Program-made: the position numbers and the translations under genes
Notes under the pieces: generated by a model
Database searches by the model: none
The model's input: only the letters and a program-made list of their open reading frames with translations
What the model was told of the DNA's origin: nothing
Assembly (NCBI RefSeq): GCF_014692875.1
Contig: NZ_CP061171.1
Coordinates: forward strand, 4,712,001 to 4,776,000
Direction of reading: 5' to 3'
Source: Pedobacter riviphilus
Lineage (GTDB): Bacteria; Bacteroidota; Bacteroidia; Sphingobacteriales; Sphingobacteriaceae
DNA length: 64,000 nt
Part shown: in pieces, positions 39,444-48,674 of the stretch
How the letters are laid out: every line of letters begins with the position of its first letter
Numbering within the stretch: the stretch's first letter is position 1

Positions 39444-40469
39444 ATGTATAAAAAAACTATCACGATAACCGACTTATTCTTGGCCATATTAGCTATAATG
39501 TTAATTAGTGTCAGTTTCTATCAAACTTGGATTGGATTGGAACAAATATTTGGTCCAGCTTCTTTTGTAATCGCATTGGTACTTTCCTTATTGCTCCTCT
39601 TCTTGTGTTGGATGTTAAGAGCTGCAAAAATAGAAGGACGATCAACTACGAGCTTAATTTGGATTTATATATTCATTGCCTCGTTTTGTTTTATCTCCAA
39701 TTTCAACGCGCTTTATACAAGATTTATGCGAACTGATATTTACACTGAAGAACTCAGGGATATCAATGAGAAATTTAACAACCTAGAAACTGATGTCCAA
39801 TCAAAACTAAGTTATAAATATAACAAAGCTACTTCACAAAATATAGAAATAAAAAAGAAGCAGCTTATGCAGCAAATCAAAGACCCTGGGAATAAAGGCC
39901 TTGGAAATAGAGCACTTGCACTTATTAGGGATATTGAAAAAATGACTGGACAGAAGATTGACTTCTTAAAACCTGTACGTAACGACTACGATGATCTTGC
40001 TGAACGAATGGGAGCACAGATAGATAATATGATTACCGATCTTTCTCAAGAAGAAAGAGATTTAAAAGCAGATATCAATAATTCTGTTTTGAAATGGAAT
40101 AAAAAGATTCAGGATTTTTTGCTTTTGTCTAAAAAAGATAAAGATGCCATGGCTCAAGGACTAATAGACGAATCGCTAACAGATTATAACAAATTAGGAA
40201 ACAGGGCACACTCAGTTTTAGGAGAGGAGAAGTATAAGTTTGAGCCTGTGTTTTCCAAAACGCAAGATGTAGGTAAAATCGGCTACGCTTTCGATCACGC
40301 CATTAAAAATTTTGGGATGTACCAGTTTGTTGTTTTAGCAGGATGCGTTCTGCTTGACTTTGTAATCGTTATCATCATCATGCTTGTAACCAATTCCGAT
40401 CAAAAACAAGGTAACAGGAGTGTTTTTAATAATAAAAGGAGTGGCAGAACTTTAATACCGAACAATTAA
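39444..40469 (+). CDS. Membrane protein with long cytoplasmic or periplasmic coiled coil (GTPase cluster, gene 1)
   Basis: 341 residues. Three N-terminal membrane helices (~8-28, ~34-54, ~70-90), a long charged coiled-coil region (~100-280), a fourth helix (~292-315, GMYQFVVLAGCVLLDFVIVI) and a basic 24-residue tail. No family is recognised. It is separated by 6 bp from the P-loop gene and is the first of three tightly packed genes with AT-rich composition. The layout suggests a membrane platform for the P-loop protein. Confidence 0.75.
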   Translation: MYKKTITITDLFLAILAIMLISVSFYQTWIGLEQIFGPASFVIALVLSLLLLFLCWMLRAAKIEGRSTTSLIWIYIFIASFCFISNFNALYTRFMRTDIYTEELRDINEKFNNLETDVQSKLSYKYNKATSQNIEIKKKQLMQQIKDPGNKGLGNRALALIRDIEKMTGQKIDFLKPVRNDYDDLAERMGAQIDNMITDLSQEERDLKADINNSVLKWNKKIQDFLLLSKKDKDAMAQGLIDESLTDYNKLGNRAHSVLGEEKYKFEPVFSKTQDVGKIGYAFDHAIKNFGMYQFVVLAGCVLLDFVIVIIIMLVTNSDQKQGNRSVFNNKRSGRTLIPNN

Positions 40470-40475
40470 AATATT

Positions 40476-41435
40476 ATGGAAAACGAAAATTTAAAACCCT
40501 TATCCATTGATTTTGAAGAAGGTGTATTAAAACCTTTATCATTAGAAAATGAAGAAGAATTAAAACCATTGTCTTCGAATTTAAATTACGAAGCACCTGA
40601 AAACTTTGTGCCATTAGCAAAAGCAGGGGGAAATGATATTAAAAATAAGGACAGTAATTTTATTTTTTTCTTTGGAACCGGCGAATCAGGTAAGTCAGTA
40701 ATATTATCTTCAATGTTGTATTATCTAAGCTCTCAAGCTGGCGTTTTAAGGCCAAAGCTAGGTACACCAAACACCAAAGAAGCTCAGGTATTACTATCAG
40801 ATTTTTTTGAGAATATTAGACAAGGCATTCTACCAAATAGAACAACAAGGGATCAGGTAACACGACTCGATTTAGTATTCGAACCCAACAATAAATCTAA
40901 AAAAGTTGTTCCCATTAATTTAACATTTTTAGAAACATCAGGTGAAAATCATAAAGATATAAGGCGTGGCGGGAGCTATCATAGCAGTATCGAAACATAT
41001 CTTAATGCCAACATTCCGTTGACATTTATAATTGTGACCAGCTATACTAAAGCTCATGAGGATGATACTTTAATTAATGAATTTTTAGATGAGCTTGAAA
41101 GAAAAGGTAAAAATCTGAAATCGATAAATGTCATTCTTGTTGTTTCCATGTGGGATAAATCAGGAAGAATGGATGTAGCCAATACTGATGAGTTAGACAG
41201 TTTTATTGATGAACGTTTAAGTAGAACTAGTCAAAGAGTTAATACCTATAACCTTAGTAAAACGTATTATACAATTGGTAATATCCAAATTACAAATGGT
41301 CAGGAAAGAATAACTTTACTTAGTTTGGCAACAGCAGAAATTCTATCAAACTGGCTATATACTAGTATTGTTGGGTATGATTTAGATTATGAAGGAACTT
41401 TTTGGGAACGTATTAAATTTAGCTTCATAAATTAA
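40476..41435 (+). CDS. P-loop GTPase-like protein (GTPase cluster, gene 2)
   Basis: 319 residues. Walker A GTGESGKS at residues 67-74, a Walker B/G3-like FLETSGE at 151-157, and SMWDKSG at 224-230 in the place of the G4 NKxD motif. This order suggests a TRAFAC-type GTPase rather than an ABC or AAA ATPase. The N-terminal 45 residues contain a thrice-repeated LKPLS motif spaced 12-13 residues apart, a likely docking tail. There is no membrane segment. Its TAA overlaps the next ATG (TAATG), indicating coupled translation with gene 3. Confidence 0.75.
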   Translation: MENENLKPLSIDFEEGVLKPLSLENEEELKPLSSNLNYEAPENFVPLAKAGGNDIKNKDSNFIFFFGTGESGKSVILSSMLYYLSSQAGVLRPKLGTPNTKEAQVLLSDFFENIRQGILPNRTTRDQVTRLDLVFEPNNKSKKVVPINLTFLETSGENHKDIRRGGSYHSSIETYLNANIPLTFIIVTSYTKAHEDDTLINEFLDELERKGKNLKSINVILVVSMWDKSGRMDVANTDELDSFIDERLSRTSQRVNTYNLSKTYYTIGNIQITNGQERITLLSLATAEILSNWLYTSIVGYDLDYEGTFWERIKFSFIN

Positions 41436-42997
41436 TGGATAATAAAATTAGCTTAATAGCCTTTGCAACCTGTGGAAATCCTTATGGTTTCAGGCAGACC
41501 TTTTTTGGTGATAGTAATAAATCCTTAGCTAACAGAATAAAGACTTTTGATCTTAATACCAACGCAATTAAACTTTTTCCACATGGTAAAGTTTATGGTA
41601 TAAGAAGAGAATTAGTTGATGGCAATTCTATTATATCTTATGCTGTTTATTCTTTCGCTAAAGAACAGAATTCTAGTAGAGGTGGTACATTCATCGGCTC
41701 TGGAATTATTTTCGAGAATGAAATTGCTGATGAAAACATTACTATTAATAAGTTGAACGAATTTCATAGAAGTTTAGTAGGCAAAAATATTCAGAACGAC
41801 ATTATATTGGTTAATCATTCTAATAACTTTTCTGTAAGTAAACTGAAGGATTTTGATAAAATCAATTTCAATTTAAGAAAGGTTGAAAATCTGAACTTTT
41901 TCCAACCATCAAATCTAAATTTAGTTATTTATAGTGAGATTCATGCCGAAAAGCTACAGCTACTTTTTAAGAAGGCAATAGATTTACTGAATGTTTATGA
42001 TACCATTTATTTTACAGACAATAATGAAATAGCTGAGTTTGTAATTCAAAAAGGACTTTTTAAGTTAGTTAAAGAAGCCGGGTTTGAGCAAGAAATTCAA
42101 AATTTGCATGAGGAAAGAAAGCGCAAAATTCAAGCTGCTATTATAGAATTTGAAAAAGAGAAGGAAAGATTGGACGATGATAAAGCGAGGCTAATACAGG
42201 ATTATAAACAACAAATTGAACGAAATGAGAAATTGCATGAGGAAAACAAAAAAAGAATTGATGAATCAAAAAATGCGATAAGTTTCATAAACCAAAATTA
42301 TGAAAGCTATTCAAAAAAAATAGATATCTCTATAGATCAACTCAAAGCCGAGGGAAAACTAGAAGAGGTGCAACGGCTACATAACGAAAATAAAAGAATT
42401 TTTATTGAAAGAGTTAATCAACAAAAAATACCGATATCTCTTGCTAATGTTCAAACCCAGCATGTTAAAACAGGAGTACAAGGAGATAGATATCCAGAAC
42501 ATGATTTTATTTCCAATAGAACGTATAACAAGCAGGACGTAGAAGATGGCATAAATATTTATAAAATAATTTCTTTATTCCTTTTCATTCTTTTAGTTGG
42601 TGTCTTAATCTATTTTTTTGTCTTTTATGCGCGCGATGAGAGTAGCACAAACCTATCACAAGAGGAAAACACTGAAATAGAACAACATATCTCCCAACCT
42701 CAAGTTACTCAAGGTTTGATTCCAAGCCCGAATTTCGAGATTAACAAGAAAAGTTATAAAATTCTTGCCAATAAGATTGAAAAAGAGATGGCATTGGACC
42801 AAATCGTCCAACTTGTTTTTGACACTAATCCTTCAGATGTAAAAGAAGCCTATATCTACCAAAAAGTTCAATATGGTCAATCACTGATTAATCTAAATAA
42901 TAGCAGCTTTAAAGATTCTAGCAATACTTATTATTTTACAGGGGATACTTTAAGACATATTCCTGCCTATCGTGATTCGCTATTTGTACATCACTGA
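41435..42997 (+). CDS. GTPase-associated, single-pass coiled-coil protein (GTPase cluster, gene 3)
   Basis: 520 residues. Residues ~1-215 form a globular domain that opens SLIAFATCGNPYGFRQTFFG and includes RGGTFIGSGIIF. This recalls the N-terminal domain of GTPase-associated proteins described by comparative genomics, a similarity from memory and not tested. Residues ~220-330 are a strong coiled coil, ~378-399 a membrane helix, and ~430-520 a small, probably extracytoplasmic domain. Overlap with gene 2 indicates a stoichiometric partner. The complex may couple GTP binding inside to an event across the membrane. Confidence 0.7.
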   Translation: MDNKISLIAFATCGNPYGFRQTFFGDSNKSLANRIKTFDLNTNAIKLFPHGKVYGIRRELVDGNSIISYAVYSFAKEQNSSRGGTFIGSGIIFENEIADENITINKLNEFHRSLVGKNIQNDIILVNHSNNFSVSKLKDFDKINFNLRKVENLNFFQPSNLNLVIYSEIHAEKLQLLFKKAIDLLNVYDTIYFTDNNEIAEFVIQKGLFKLVKEAGFEQEIQNLHEERKRKIQAAIIEFEKEKERLDDDKARLIQDYKQQIERNEKLHEENKKRIDESKNAISFINQNYESYSKKIDISIDQLKAEGKLEEVQRLHNENKRIFIERVNQQKIPISLANVQTQHVKTGVQGDRYPEHDFISNRTYNKQDVEDGINIYKIISLFLFILLVGVLIYFFVFYARDESSTNLSQEENTEIEQHISQPQVTQGLIPSPNFEINKKSYKILANKIEKEMALDQIVQLVFDTNPSDVKEAYIYQKVQYGQSLINLNNSSFKDSSNTYYFTGDTLRHIPAYRDSLFVHH

Positions 42998-43000
42998 TAA

Positions 43001-43318
43001 ATGAAAGCTTTAATAAAGATTGTATTAGCAATGCTACTCCTTATTTGTTTAGCAAATATGCCATATGGTTATTACCAACTGGTTAGATTCTTGGCAATGG
43101 TAGGTTTTGGAATATTGGCTCATAGGGCAAATCAAAAACGTAATCCAATCATAATGATCACCTACCTGGCATTAGCTGTTCTATTTCAACCCATATTTAA
43201 AATCGCATTAGGACGCTTCTTATGGAATGTGGTTGATGTTATTGTTGCTTTAGGCTTAATCATTTCAATATACTTAGAACCTAAAACAAATACAGATAAA
43301 AAAAATCATCTTAATTAA
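43001..43318 (+). CDS. Small three- to four-helix membrane protein (DUF6804-like)
   Basis: 105 residues, almost entirely hydrophobic, with the stretch ANMPYGYYQLVRFLA and later LFQPIFKIALGRFLWNVVDV. I recall this pattern from the DUF6804 family, without a known function. It starts 3 bp after gene 3 of the GTPase cluster, so it is probably co-transcribed, but this family also occurs alone and may not be part of the system. Confidence 0.72.
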   Translation: MKALIKIVLAMLLLICLANMPYGYYQLVRFLAMVGFGILAHRANQKRNPIIMITYLALAVLFQPIFKIALGRFLWNVVDVIVALGLIISIYLEPKTNTDKKNHLN

Positions 43319-43338
43319 TTATAATTTTTATTAAAATC

Positions 43339-43548
43339 ATGAAAACGCTCTTCTTACTCCTCTTTTTCTTTACCAACACTACTTGTAAAGAAAACACAAC
43401 CGTGTACATTTGCAACAGTGCTGGCGCTAAAAAATACCACTATACCTCCAGTTGCCGGGGTTTAAGCAATTGCACGTATAAAATTATAAAGGTGGATATA
43501 GAAAAAGCCAAAAAAGACGGAAAAACATTATGCGGCTGGGAAAAATAA
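43339..43548 (+). CDS. Small secreted Cys-rich protein (zinc-finger-like)
   Basis: 69 residues with a signal peptide (MKTLFLLLFFFTNTTC; the Cys may be a lipobox). Its motif YICNSAGAKKYHYTSSCRGL, then SNC and TLCGW, gives four regularly spaced Cys plus His, a likely metal site resembling tails of secreted nucleases. It overlaps the start of the thermonuclease gene by 19 bp, so the two are coupled and may act together. Confidence 0.78.
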   Translation: MKTLFLLLFFFTNTTCKENTTVYICNSAGAKKYHYTSSCRGLSNCTYKIIKVDIEKAKKDGKTLCGWEK

Positions 43549-44057
43549 GTTTGTTGGTTTTATTGTTAACGCTTCAGGCTTGTTTCATCCCACCAAGCGA
43601 GAGCAAACCACTCATAAACTACAGCCATCTTGTTTTTATCGCCAAAGTGATCCGCATTATGGATGGCGATACCATGGAGGTATTATACCAAAACCAACCT
43701 ATTAAAATCCGATTGGCCCATATCGATTGCCCTGAGAAACGCGGCTCGCAACCTTTTGGCAACAATGCTAAAAAAGCTTTATCCGATTTATGTTTCGGGC
43801 AAATGGTTAGCGTACAAGGCCAAAAATACGACCGCTACAAAAGATTGATAGCTGTGGTTGTTAACAATAAAAAACAGGTAGTAAACCAGGAAATGATTAA
43901 ACAAGGCATGGCCTGGCATTTTAAAAAATATTCGAATGATCCGCTTTATGCGCAGTTAGAAATCACTGCAAGGAAAAATAAAGTAGGCCTTTGGCAGGAA
44001 GCGGATGCGGTAGCACCCTGGTCATGGCGTGAAACTAAGCATACTTTGGCAAAGTAG
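43530..44057 (+). CDS. Lipoprotein thermonuclease (SNase family)
   Basis: 175 residues. A lipoprotein signal (LLVLLLTLQAC) precedes an SNase-fold domain: VIRIMDGDTMEVL, IRLAHIDCPEKRG (catalytic Arg and Asp), QPFGNNAKKAL (second catalytic Arg position not clearly present), KYDRYKRLIAVV, MAWHFKKYS and GLWQEADAVAPWSWR at the end. It is a Ca2+-type nuclease exported to the envelope. It is the last gene before a 300-bp gap and is coupled to the Cys-rich small protein. Confidence 0.9.
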   Translation: MRLGKISLLVLLLTLQACFIPPSESKPLINYSHLVFIAKVIRIMDGDTMEVLYQNQPIKIRLAHIDCPEKRGSQPFGNNAKKALSDLCFGQMVSVQGQKYDRYKRLIAVVVNNKKQVVNQEMIKQGMAWHFKKYSNDPLYAQLEITARKNKVGLWQEADAVAPWSWRETKHTLAK

Positions 44058-44318
44058 TGTATTTCTTTTTGCGAAAGCCCAATAAGTTTTGAAGACAGAT
44101 TATATTATCTTGATGGGGAGTTCGATTTTAGCTGCATATGGTTCATCGGAGTAATTTCTTGCTATTGTTAATCCAAAAGGCTGGGGAGAAACAAAAAACA
44201 GGTGCATTCCATCATACAAGAAAAATCATTATTAATCTATAACCTTCAAAACCATTGGTGCAGGCACCGTGAAAATATTTTAAGAATTAATAATCAACCA
44301 TGCCAGAAATTGTTTAGC
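44058..44318. other. Intergenic region between nuclease and GIN-domain genes
   Basis: No gene and no clear repeat. AT-rich, convergent on both sides. The only recognisable element is the terminator that follows at 44319-44349. Confidence 0.4.
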
Positions 44319-44349
44319 AAAAAAAAAGCTACCCAAAATAGGTAGCTTT
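44319..44349 (-). terminator. Intrinsic terminator of GIN-domain gene 1
   Basis: On the minus strand a 9-bp perfect stem (AAAGCTACC 44325-44333 with GGTAGCTTT 44341-44349) is followed by a run of eight or more Ts. It lies 18 bp after the stop. Confidence 0.82.
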
Positions 44350-44367
44350 AGTATCTTTAAGAGATAT

Positions 44368-44979
44368 CTATTTCGCTAAAACCATTGCATTTTGTTCTGC
44401 TTCCATGATGGCCTGAGAAGCGTACGATGCCGATTTAAGACTGGCAAAATCTGCTAATTTTACATTTTTCATGTTGCTCGCAACCATTGTACTTTCACCG
44501 GCAGTACCATTTAATTTTAATACGGCATCATCTTTAACGATTGTATATAAACTGCCTGCGGTAGTTTTAATCTTCGATGTAGCACTTTGACCCAAAAATA
44601 ACTGCAAGTATTTTACATCGAAATTATTGCTGGTAACCACAACCGATTGACCGTAAGCTTCAATTCTTTCTAAATCTTTTACGGTAATATTTAACGTTAC
44701 CTGGCTTGTTTCCATTGAATTGATGAACAAGGTTTTTCCATCAGTTGACACTGAGGTTTTTGCAGCATTATAGTTGCTGGCACCTTCTACGTTTTGTTTA
44801 TCGCCTTGTGTTAAGATAAGCTTCACGTTACCACTCACCCAGATCCTGTTGAACTTTGATAAAGAAGAAGCTTTTGTTTCTGCTTTAACTGGCTCAGCGG
44901 CAAAAGTTGCCATGGCTGATGAAGTAAATACTACTGCTGTTAATGCTGCTGCGAATAAAGTTTTTGCTAAAGTTTTCAT
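44368..44979 (-). CDS. Secreted GIN-domain (DUF2807-like) protein, copy 1
   Basis: 203 residues. A signal peptide (MKTLAKTLFAAALTAVVFTS ... ATFAAE) is followed by a short beta-helical domain like the 'head GIN' domain: FNRIWVSGNVKLILTQGDKQ, KTLFINSM, LERIEAYGQSVVVTSN, LKLNGTAGEST. Proteins with this domain are periplasmic or surface proteins of unclear role. About 13 of 203 residues differ from copy 2 at 56279-56890. The upstream region carries two direct repeats matching a LytTR site, and the LytTR regulator gene is the next gene upstream on the same strand. Confidence 0.87.
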   Translation of the reverse strand: MKTLAKTLFAAALTAVVFTSSAMATFAAEPVKAETKASSLSKFNRIWVSGNVKLILTQGDKQNVEGASNYNAAKTSVSTDGKTLFINSMETSQVTLNITVKDLERIEAYGQSVVVTSNNFDVKYLQLFLGQSATSKIKTTAGSLYTIVKDDAVLKLNGTAGESTMVASNMKNVKLADFASLKSASYASQAIMEAEQNAMVLAK

Positions 44980-45081
44980 ATCTTTTATATTTTAGGTTTT
45001 TGCTATTGTTTGTTATTAAGACGCAGCTGTCCATCAAACGTTTCAGGCAAAAACCTTCTATTATACCAGCATCAGTAACCG

Positions 45082-45112
45082 CTAGACCAACGCCTGTAAT
45101 TTCTAGACGAAC
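45082..45112 (-). promoter_or_regulatory. Predicted LytTR-binding direct repeats, copy 1
   Basis: CTAGACCAAC (45082-45091) and CTAGACGAAC (45103-45112), read on the minus strand as GTTsGTCTAG twice, with a 21-bp period (two helical turns). LytTR regulators bind such spaced direct repeats. The same pair with the same spacing stands before GIN copy 2, while nearby sequence has diverged. Confidence 0.65.
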
Positions 45113-45242
45113 CGTTGCGAATTCTCTGGCCAGCGTAAAAAAAATGGAGGATGGCCATGTAGATTAGGTCAAAAATATTGTTTGGAGATAACCTTGCTGG
45201 AAACCTTCCCTGGAGGATATTTCCCAAATCAGCATAACCAGA

Positions 45243-45989
45243 CTATGCAATATTTTCAAGGTATCGTAATACTTCTTCCTTTTTCCTGCTGGAAACCGGA
45301 ATATTTTCCTTGTTTTCCATTTGTAAATAACCTTCGCGGTAATACTTTTTAACGTATTTAAAATTAATCAGGTACGATTGATGGCACCTTAAGAAACCAA
45401 AGGGCGTAAGCAAACTTTCATATTCCTTTAACCCTTTGGAAACCAAAATCTCGCTATCGGTATTTAAGTAAAACGTAGTATAACCTTTATCACTTTTACA
45501 GTACATAATATCATCAATGGCCACAACTTCTATATATTCGAGACTTTTTAACGCAATCCGTTTCGCAGCGGCCACGCCCTGGGCAAGGTAATGTTCTTTA
45601 GCAATAGCAAGCTGTTGCTGCCCTAAGGTTTCCTGTTCGCGGTGATGGTAACATTTGTTTAAATATGCGGTTAACGATACCTCATCAATAGGTTTGAGTA
45701 AATAGCCAAATGCCCCTAAATTAAGCGCCTGTATAGCATATTGATCGTAGGCGGTGAGAAAAATAACCTGAAAATCGGTAACACCTATTTCATCGAACAG
45801 GTGGAAACTATCTCCATCCTTTAAACGGATATCAGCCAGAATAATATCGGGTTTTAACATCGGTATTTCTTTCGTAGCCACTTTAATTTCTCCGGCAGTG
45901 CCAACTACTTCCAGATACGCTAATTTCTTAACGATTTGTAAAATGTGCTGCAATATCCGGATTTCATCTTCTAAAATATAAAGCTTCAT
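45243..45989 (-). CDS. LytTR-family response regulator
   Basis: 248 residues. Receiver domain: acidic pair in YILEDE, phospho-acceptor Asp in IILADIRLKDG, FLTAYDQYA and LLKPIDE (conserved Lys). The LytTR DNA-binding domain starts near residue 140: RIALKSLEYIEVV, DIMYCKSDKGYTTFYL, GFLRCHQSYLINFKYVKKY. It begins 9 bp after the sensor kinase gene. Likely targets are the two GIN-domain genes with matching repeats in their promoters. Confidence 0.95.
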   Translation of the reverse strand: MKLYILEDEIRILQHILQIVKKLAYLEVVGTAGEIKVATKEIPMLKPDIILADIRLKDGDSFHLFDEIGVTDFQVIFLTAYDQYAIQALNLGAFGYLLKPIDEVSLTAYLNKCYHHREQETLGQQQLAIAKEHYLAQGVAAAKRIALKSLEYIEVVAIDDIMYCKSDKGYTTFYLNTDSEILVSKGLKEYESLLTPFGFLRCHQSYLINFKYVKKYYREGYLQMENKENIPVSSRKKEEVLRYLENIA

Positions 45990-45998
45990 AACTGCTAT

Positions 45999-47942
45999 TT
46001 AATTATTAATTACGGGGATCAGGATTTCAGCAAATACACCTGTTGCAGTGCCCCCGCCTTTATTATTTACATTAAACTCCGCTTTCTGTCCCTTAGCAGT
46101 AAAGAGTAAATCAATTCTTTCTTTTAAAATTACCTGGGCCAGCGATTGCTTCTTTTTATCTTCGGCTGTTTTTTTGGTCAGCCCACTGCCGTTATCATCA
46201 ATTTCAATCACCAGCAAATCGTTTTTTAACTTGAAAGATATGGTTAACAAACCTTTGTAAGCAATATTTCGGAAACCATGCTCAATGGCATTCTCTACAA
46301 AAGGCTGAATGAGCATTGGCGGGATGAGCGTTTCGTTCTGGTCCAGCTGATCATCAACAAGAATTTTATAATCGAAAACATCAGCATAACGCATTTGCTG
46401 TAATTGAAGATAATTGTTTAAGGAAGCTATTTCTTCTTCAATTTCGATAAAATCTTTTCTGTTTTGCTCTAATACCCCACGCAGTAAGCCCGAAAAAGAC
46501 CGCAGATAAGATACTGATTCTTCGACATGCCCGGAGGCAACCAGGCTCTGCAAATTTGCAATGGCATTGAAAATAAAATGTGGATTTAACTGTGCCTGAA
46601 GCATTTTCTGCTCTACATTTAGCCGCTGGTTTTCTGATTTAAGCAGTTTATTTTTTTCTCTTAAGCGCTGCTGACGATAAAAGATATAAAAGAAAGAAAC
46701 TACAGCCAGAAAAACCAGCAGCGTTAAAAAAATGGTTAAACGTTGCTGTTTAATAATGGTTTCGTTCAGTTTATTGCGGTTATTTAACTCTGCTATATTC
46801 CGGTCTTTTTTCTCTGCCTCATATTTTTCATGGATTTCGGCAACCTTAACCGCTTCGATTGCTTTATGGTTACGCAGTTCGATAGCGTAGGCAGAATCTG
46901 CAGCCTGGAGTGCATGGGCAAAATCGCCCTTCATTTTATAGGCTTCGATCAGGCCGTTGTAATAGATATCTTTTTGCCTGGCTGATGCATCGCGTTTTTC
47001 GAAAGCTATACCGGCCTGGTAATACTTAATGGCAGAATCGGGCTCATGATTTTGAGAAAATGCGGTAGCCAGGTTGTTGTAGGCAATACCGTTCAGGTTA
47101 TTGGTTTTTTTTAGGTAGTTGAAATAAATTTTACTGCAGGCCAAGGCTTTGGCAGTTTGCAATTGCCGGCTGTAAATCTGTGCCTCGTTATCGTAAGTGC
47201 GGGCTATTGCCAGGCTATCGCCAACCTGTTCTGCCAAACGCCGGGCCTGGGCATTATAATATATCATTTTTTTAAAATCGCCCAACCGCGATGCCAACAG
47301 GAACGAAATATCAAAATAGCGTTGTTTAATTACAGGGTGTGTATTAAACGGATGATGTTTGAAGTAAATCGCCGCATATTCAATTGATTTTTTTTCGTTG
47401 TTGTTCTGAAAATAGGCCTGTGCCAGCAAATCATAAAAGGAATAGGTTAAGCGGCTATGGGCCTGTTCGGAGATTTTCAAAGCCGCAAAAATCTGGCTCA
47501 TTAAAGCAGACTCTACCATCGATCCACCGGCCATTTTATGGGTTAAAATACGATAGGTTTTCAATAACTCAATATCATCGTTCGGCTTTAGTCCCTTCAT
47601 TTTCTGGTAGGCAATTAAGGCACTATCTCTTTTCTTTTCAAAAACATATTTTCTGGCATGGAAATAATGATAATAGGGATCTGATTCTTTATCAGGGTTA
47701 TTGCCCAACAGGCTGTCTTGCTGGTAAACTATTTTTTTTATCGCCTCCGTTGATAAGGTATCAAGAGACAGGATAAGCGATAAATGATCCCCGAAAGCAG
47801 TTTTTTTAACAGCCCGATGCTCAACATCAGGTGCATTTTCCTTATTTCTGCAAGCCGGAATAATAAGAAAACAAATCGTATAAAGGATAATCAGGGTTCT
47901 CGCACAGGTGTTCATTAACGAAAGAATTGGCTTATCATACAT
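45999..47942 (-). CDS. LytS-type TPR sensor histidine kinase
   Basis: 647 residues. The N-terminus is probably a lipoprotein signal (TICFLIIPAC); an in-frame Met at 47915 would give a normal 20-residue signal and may be the true start. TPR repeats fill ~80-370, then a membrane helix (LTIFLTLLVFLAVVSFFYIF), a coiled coil and the His_kinase domain with QLNPHFIFNAIANLQ (phospho-acceptor His). The HATPase follows: IPPMLIQPFVENAIEHGF, DDNGSGL. The periplasmic TPR part should sense a peptide or protein. It forms a two-gene operon with the LytTR regulator. Confidence 0.93.
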   Translation of the reverse strand: MYDKPILSLMNTCARTLIILYTICFLIIPACRNKENAPDVEHRAVKKTAFGDHLSLILSLDTLSTEAIKKIVYQQDSLLGNNPDKESDPYYHYFHARKYVFEKKRDSALIAYQKMKGLKPNDDIELLKTYRILTHKMAGGSMVESALMSQIFAALKISEQAHSRLTYSFYDLLAQAYFQNNNEKKSIEYAAIYFKHHPFNTHPVIKQRYFDISFLLASRLGDFKKMIYYNAQARRLAEQVGDSLAIARTYDNEAQIYSRQLQTAKALACSKIYFNYLKKTNNLNGIAYNNLATAFSQNHEPDSAIKYYQAGIAFEKRDASARQKDIYYNGLIEAYKMKGDFAHALQAADSAYAIELRNHKAIEAVKVAEIHEKYEAEKKDRNIAELNNRNKLNETIIKQQRLTIFLTLLVFLAVVSFFYIFYRQQRLREKNKLLKSENQRLNVEQKMLQAQLNPHFIFNAIANLQSLVASGHVEESVSYLRSFSGLLRGVLEQNRKDFIEIEEEIASLNNYLQLQQMRYADVFDYKILVDDQLDQNETLIPPMLIQPFVENAIEHGFRNIAYKGLLTISFKLKNDLLVIEIDDNGSGLTKKTAEDKKKQSLAQVILKERIDLLFTAKGQKAEFNVNNKGGGTATGVFAEILIPVINN

Positions 47943-48339
47943 ATAACACCTCTAATGGGGTGCAGGTTGAATTATTCTTTAAAAGTATAAATAGTATACA
48001 CTAAAAAAAACAGCAGACAAATATCTGTCAGCTTTCACTCTATATCTGTACCTATTTAATATTTATCTGAAAATTACCGCAATAACACCAACAAAGGTCC
48101 GAATACGGATATGTAGCTTAATAGCGGTGTTTTTTAAGCTTTTTTCCTTAGAAAATGCAAATTAAATCTCTGTTGCTGCTTAGCCGTTTTACGAATATGC
48201 ATGCAGAATTAACGAAAAGGTGCTCAAACCTGTCGCATATCAACTGCCGCTTGTAATCCCTTGGGTTTGTGTCGATTTTTAAATTAATAAAACCCAAACG
48301 CCAGGGTAAGATGGCGAACGCTAACATCAATTTAAGAAA
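47943..48339. other. Divergent regulatory region before the RiPP cluster
   Basis: No gene. A small hairpin (CACCTC TAAT GGGGTG, 47947-47962) lies next to the kinase start. The promoters of both the kinase operon and the peptide cluster must be here. I see no clean -33/-7 pair and no GTTsGTCTAG repeats. Confidence 0.4.
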
Positions 48340-48582
48340 ATGAAAAACTTAAAAGGAATGAAGAAGAGCCTTTCTTCATTAGAAAACAAAAAACTCCAGG
48401 ATCTTGGAAAAATACAGGGTGGCCTGTATTTTATCAGATCAAATTTTGCCTGTCCGAGCCAATACCCGAGTGAAGCTGTCGAATATGACACGTACGAAAG
48501 CAATGGTGGCAAATACATTGGAAGAACGTGCCAGCAGGCCGCCTCAGGAACGGATATAGGAAACGCTAACGGAACCTGCTAA
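48340..48582 (+). CDS. RiPP precursor peptide 1 (grasp-with-spasm type)
   Basis: 80 residues. Leader MKNLKGMKKSLSSLENKKLQ ends in DLGKIQGG, a double-glycine site for the C39 peptidase of the exporter. The core of 52 residues starts LYFIRSNFACPSQ and has VEYDTYESNGGKYIGR, three Cys and many Ser/Thr. It shares the leader and the EYDxYE...GG.YI.R core motif with peptide 2. The ATP-grasp ligase is expected to cross-link an acidic side chain with Ser, Thr or Lys. First gene of the cluster. Confidence 0.88.
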   Translation: MKNLKGMKKSLSSLENKKLQDLGKIQGGLYFIRSNFACPSQYPSEAVEYDTYESNGGKYIGRTCQQAASGTDIGNANGTC

Positions 48583-48674
48583 CCTAGCCTAAAAACAGGG
48601 TTTCAATCCCGAAAAAGCACATCAAACCCAAACCAAAAAGTTTGGAATTTTACGCACAATTAAAATTTACTAAA

